A DNA stretch of 64,000 bases from Gelatoporia subvermispora B (taxonomy: Eukaryota > Basidiomycota > Agaricomycetes > Polyporales > Gelatoporiaceae). Position 1 is the stretch's first letter. Every line of letters begins with the position of its first letter. Shown piece by piece: positions 63,059 through 64,000 of this stretch. The DNA is taken from assembly GCA_000320605.2 (NCBI GenBank), contig KB445796.1, forward strand, positions 2,169,191 through 2,233,190, read 5' to 3'. The notes beneath the pieces were generated by a model that was not told the DNA's origin, ran no database searches, and was given only the letters and a program-made list of their open reading frames with translations. A program made the translations under genes and the position numbers.

Positions 63059-64000
63059 TCACGGCATTCCATTCCTCATGTTCTCGAACTGGCTGCCTTC
63101 ATACTGTAACCAGTTCGGGCTATAGTCAAGCCCGCCCATAGACTCTTTCACCACGGCGACCAGACTCCGGCCAGGCTGTTCATCCTTACCCGGACCACCT
63201 TCCATACCGTCTCTTGGCCCGCTCTCCTTGTCACCGCTCAGCTCCCAGAACATGCTCCCGCCGAGGCCCTCATTCCTAATATACTCCCCCTTCAACTGCC
63301 CGACGGCTCCATCATCGAAGCTGACCATTTCCTTTGTCTGGTAGTTGTATGACCAGCTAGCAGCGGCCTGCTGGTCGCGGAAGACATGTGATCCGGGAGG
63401 GGGGAGCGCACGGTAGTCGTACACTCCCTGCTCCCAACTGCCGGAGCCGATGCCTTGGAATGGCCGTCCCGGCCCCTCGGTATTCATGAAGCTCCGCCCG
63501 TACAGCGGAATCCCCAAAATAAGTTTGTTTCGAGAGACGCCGCGCGAAATGTACCAGTTGACGGCTTGAGAGGCGCTGATCGGGGGCCCGTACAGATTGG
63601 CTTGATGGTTCGCTATCGAATCCCATGAGCCAGCTAGGGCAATATGATAAGAACGGGTAGAAAGAAACAAAAAGATGCGATGTCCTACAGAAGTCGTATG
63701 CCATCAAGTTCCAGAAGTCGAGGTATCGGTCCATCTCCGGGACAAGCAATTTCTGATAGTTATCGGGTCCACATGGCGCGGCGATCTAGGTAACACGTTG
63801 GTTGAGACGCTCAGAGAGTCACGGTGTCACTCACAGTTAAGAGGAAACGGTAGTCAGCGCCTTTCCTTCTCGCATGAGCGTCGAGTCCTTCCCTCAGCTC
63901 TCTGAGGAGATCAACGTAGCCTCTTGCTTGCTGCTCATTCTGCGGATATTCGTAGTCGACATCCAAGCCGTCCAAGCCATGATCTTCGAGCAGTCTGATG
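63059..64000 (-). CDS. GH18 chitinase, N-terminal part outside window
   Basis: Hydrolyses beta-1,4-linked N-acetylglucosamine in chitin. The window edge begins in EDHGLDGLDVDYEYP, which holds the GH18 catalytic signature DxxDxDxE with Glu as acid/base. Exon 63835-64000 ends DYRFLLT. After splicing it continues IAAPCGPDNYQKLLVPEMD and YLDFWNLMAYDF. A second intron leads to AGSWDSIANHQANLYGP, then NKLILGIPLYGRSFMNTEGP, EMVSFDD and GGSMFWELSGD, which are the standard later strands of the barrel and its insertion domain. The protein stops at 63059 shortly after the barrel, with no chitin-binding module or membrane anchor at the C-terminus. The signal peptide, if any, lies beyond the window. Probably an extracellular or wall-acting fungal chitinase. 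Confidence 0.94.

Overview
This is a eukaryotic, fungal window. Genes are broken by many short GT-AG introns (about 45-75 bases), both strands are used without operons, and many products are recognisable fungal proteins: a Zn2Cys6 regulator, a Pcl-type cyclin, a New1/EF3-type ABC ATPase, an NDR kinase and a GH18 chitinase. Intron density and the sequence style of the cyclin, the New1-like ATPase and the transcription factors point to an Agaricomycete (mushroom-forming basidiomycete, perhaps Polyporales). That placement is from family recall, not from a search.

Layout. 0-8 kb: 3' part of taspase 1, then two minus-strand transcription-machinery genes (TFIIH subunit Tfb4 and SNAPC3), then a 2-methylcitrate dehydratase transcribed divergently from SNAPC3. 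8-12.3 kb: no secure gene. 12.3-15.3 kb: a Zn2Cys6 regulator. 15.3-22.8 kb: a gene-poor island with a decaying tandem repeat and a small DNA-transposon-like element that carries only a BED zinc finger. 22.8-24.9 kb: Pcl-type cyclin. 26.2 kb: tRNA-His with a 10-base intron. 27-30 kb: two small conserved-looking proteins of unknown function. 32-34 kb: NAA50 acetyltransferase and a Crz1-like C2H2 protein, convergent. 35.8-40.2 kb: DNA ligase I and a CREG-like secreted flavin-fold protein. 40.7-43.7 kb: an unknown protein and a short Clr2-N protein. 44.5-47.4 kb: mitochondrial BolA and a C2H2 regulator. 47.9-52.3 kb: New1/Elf1-type ABC ATPase. 54.5-56 kb: homeodomain protein. 57.4-61.1 kb: NDR-family kinase. 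63.1 kb to the end: 3' part of a GH18 chitinase.

The genes do not form one pathway. Most are conserved housekeeping or regulatory genes, with a notable share acting in transcription or chromatin (Tfb4, SNAPC3, Zn2Cys6, two C2H2, homeodomain, Clr2-N). Exon boundaries were read by eye from reading frame, splice signals and family conservation. Where bases are given they keep the frame open. UTRs were not placed. I found no CRISPR array, rRNA or biosynthetic cluster. The parts most worth a second look are the accessory island and the unknown proteins.
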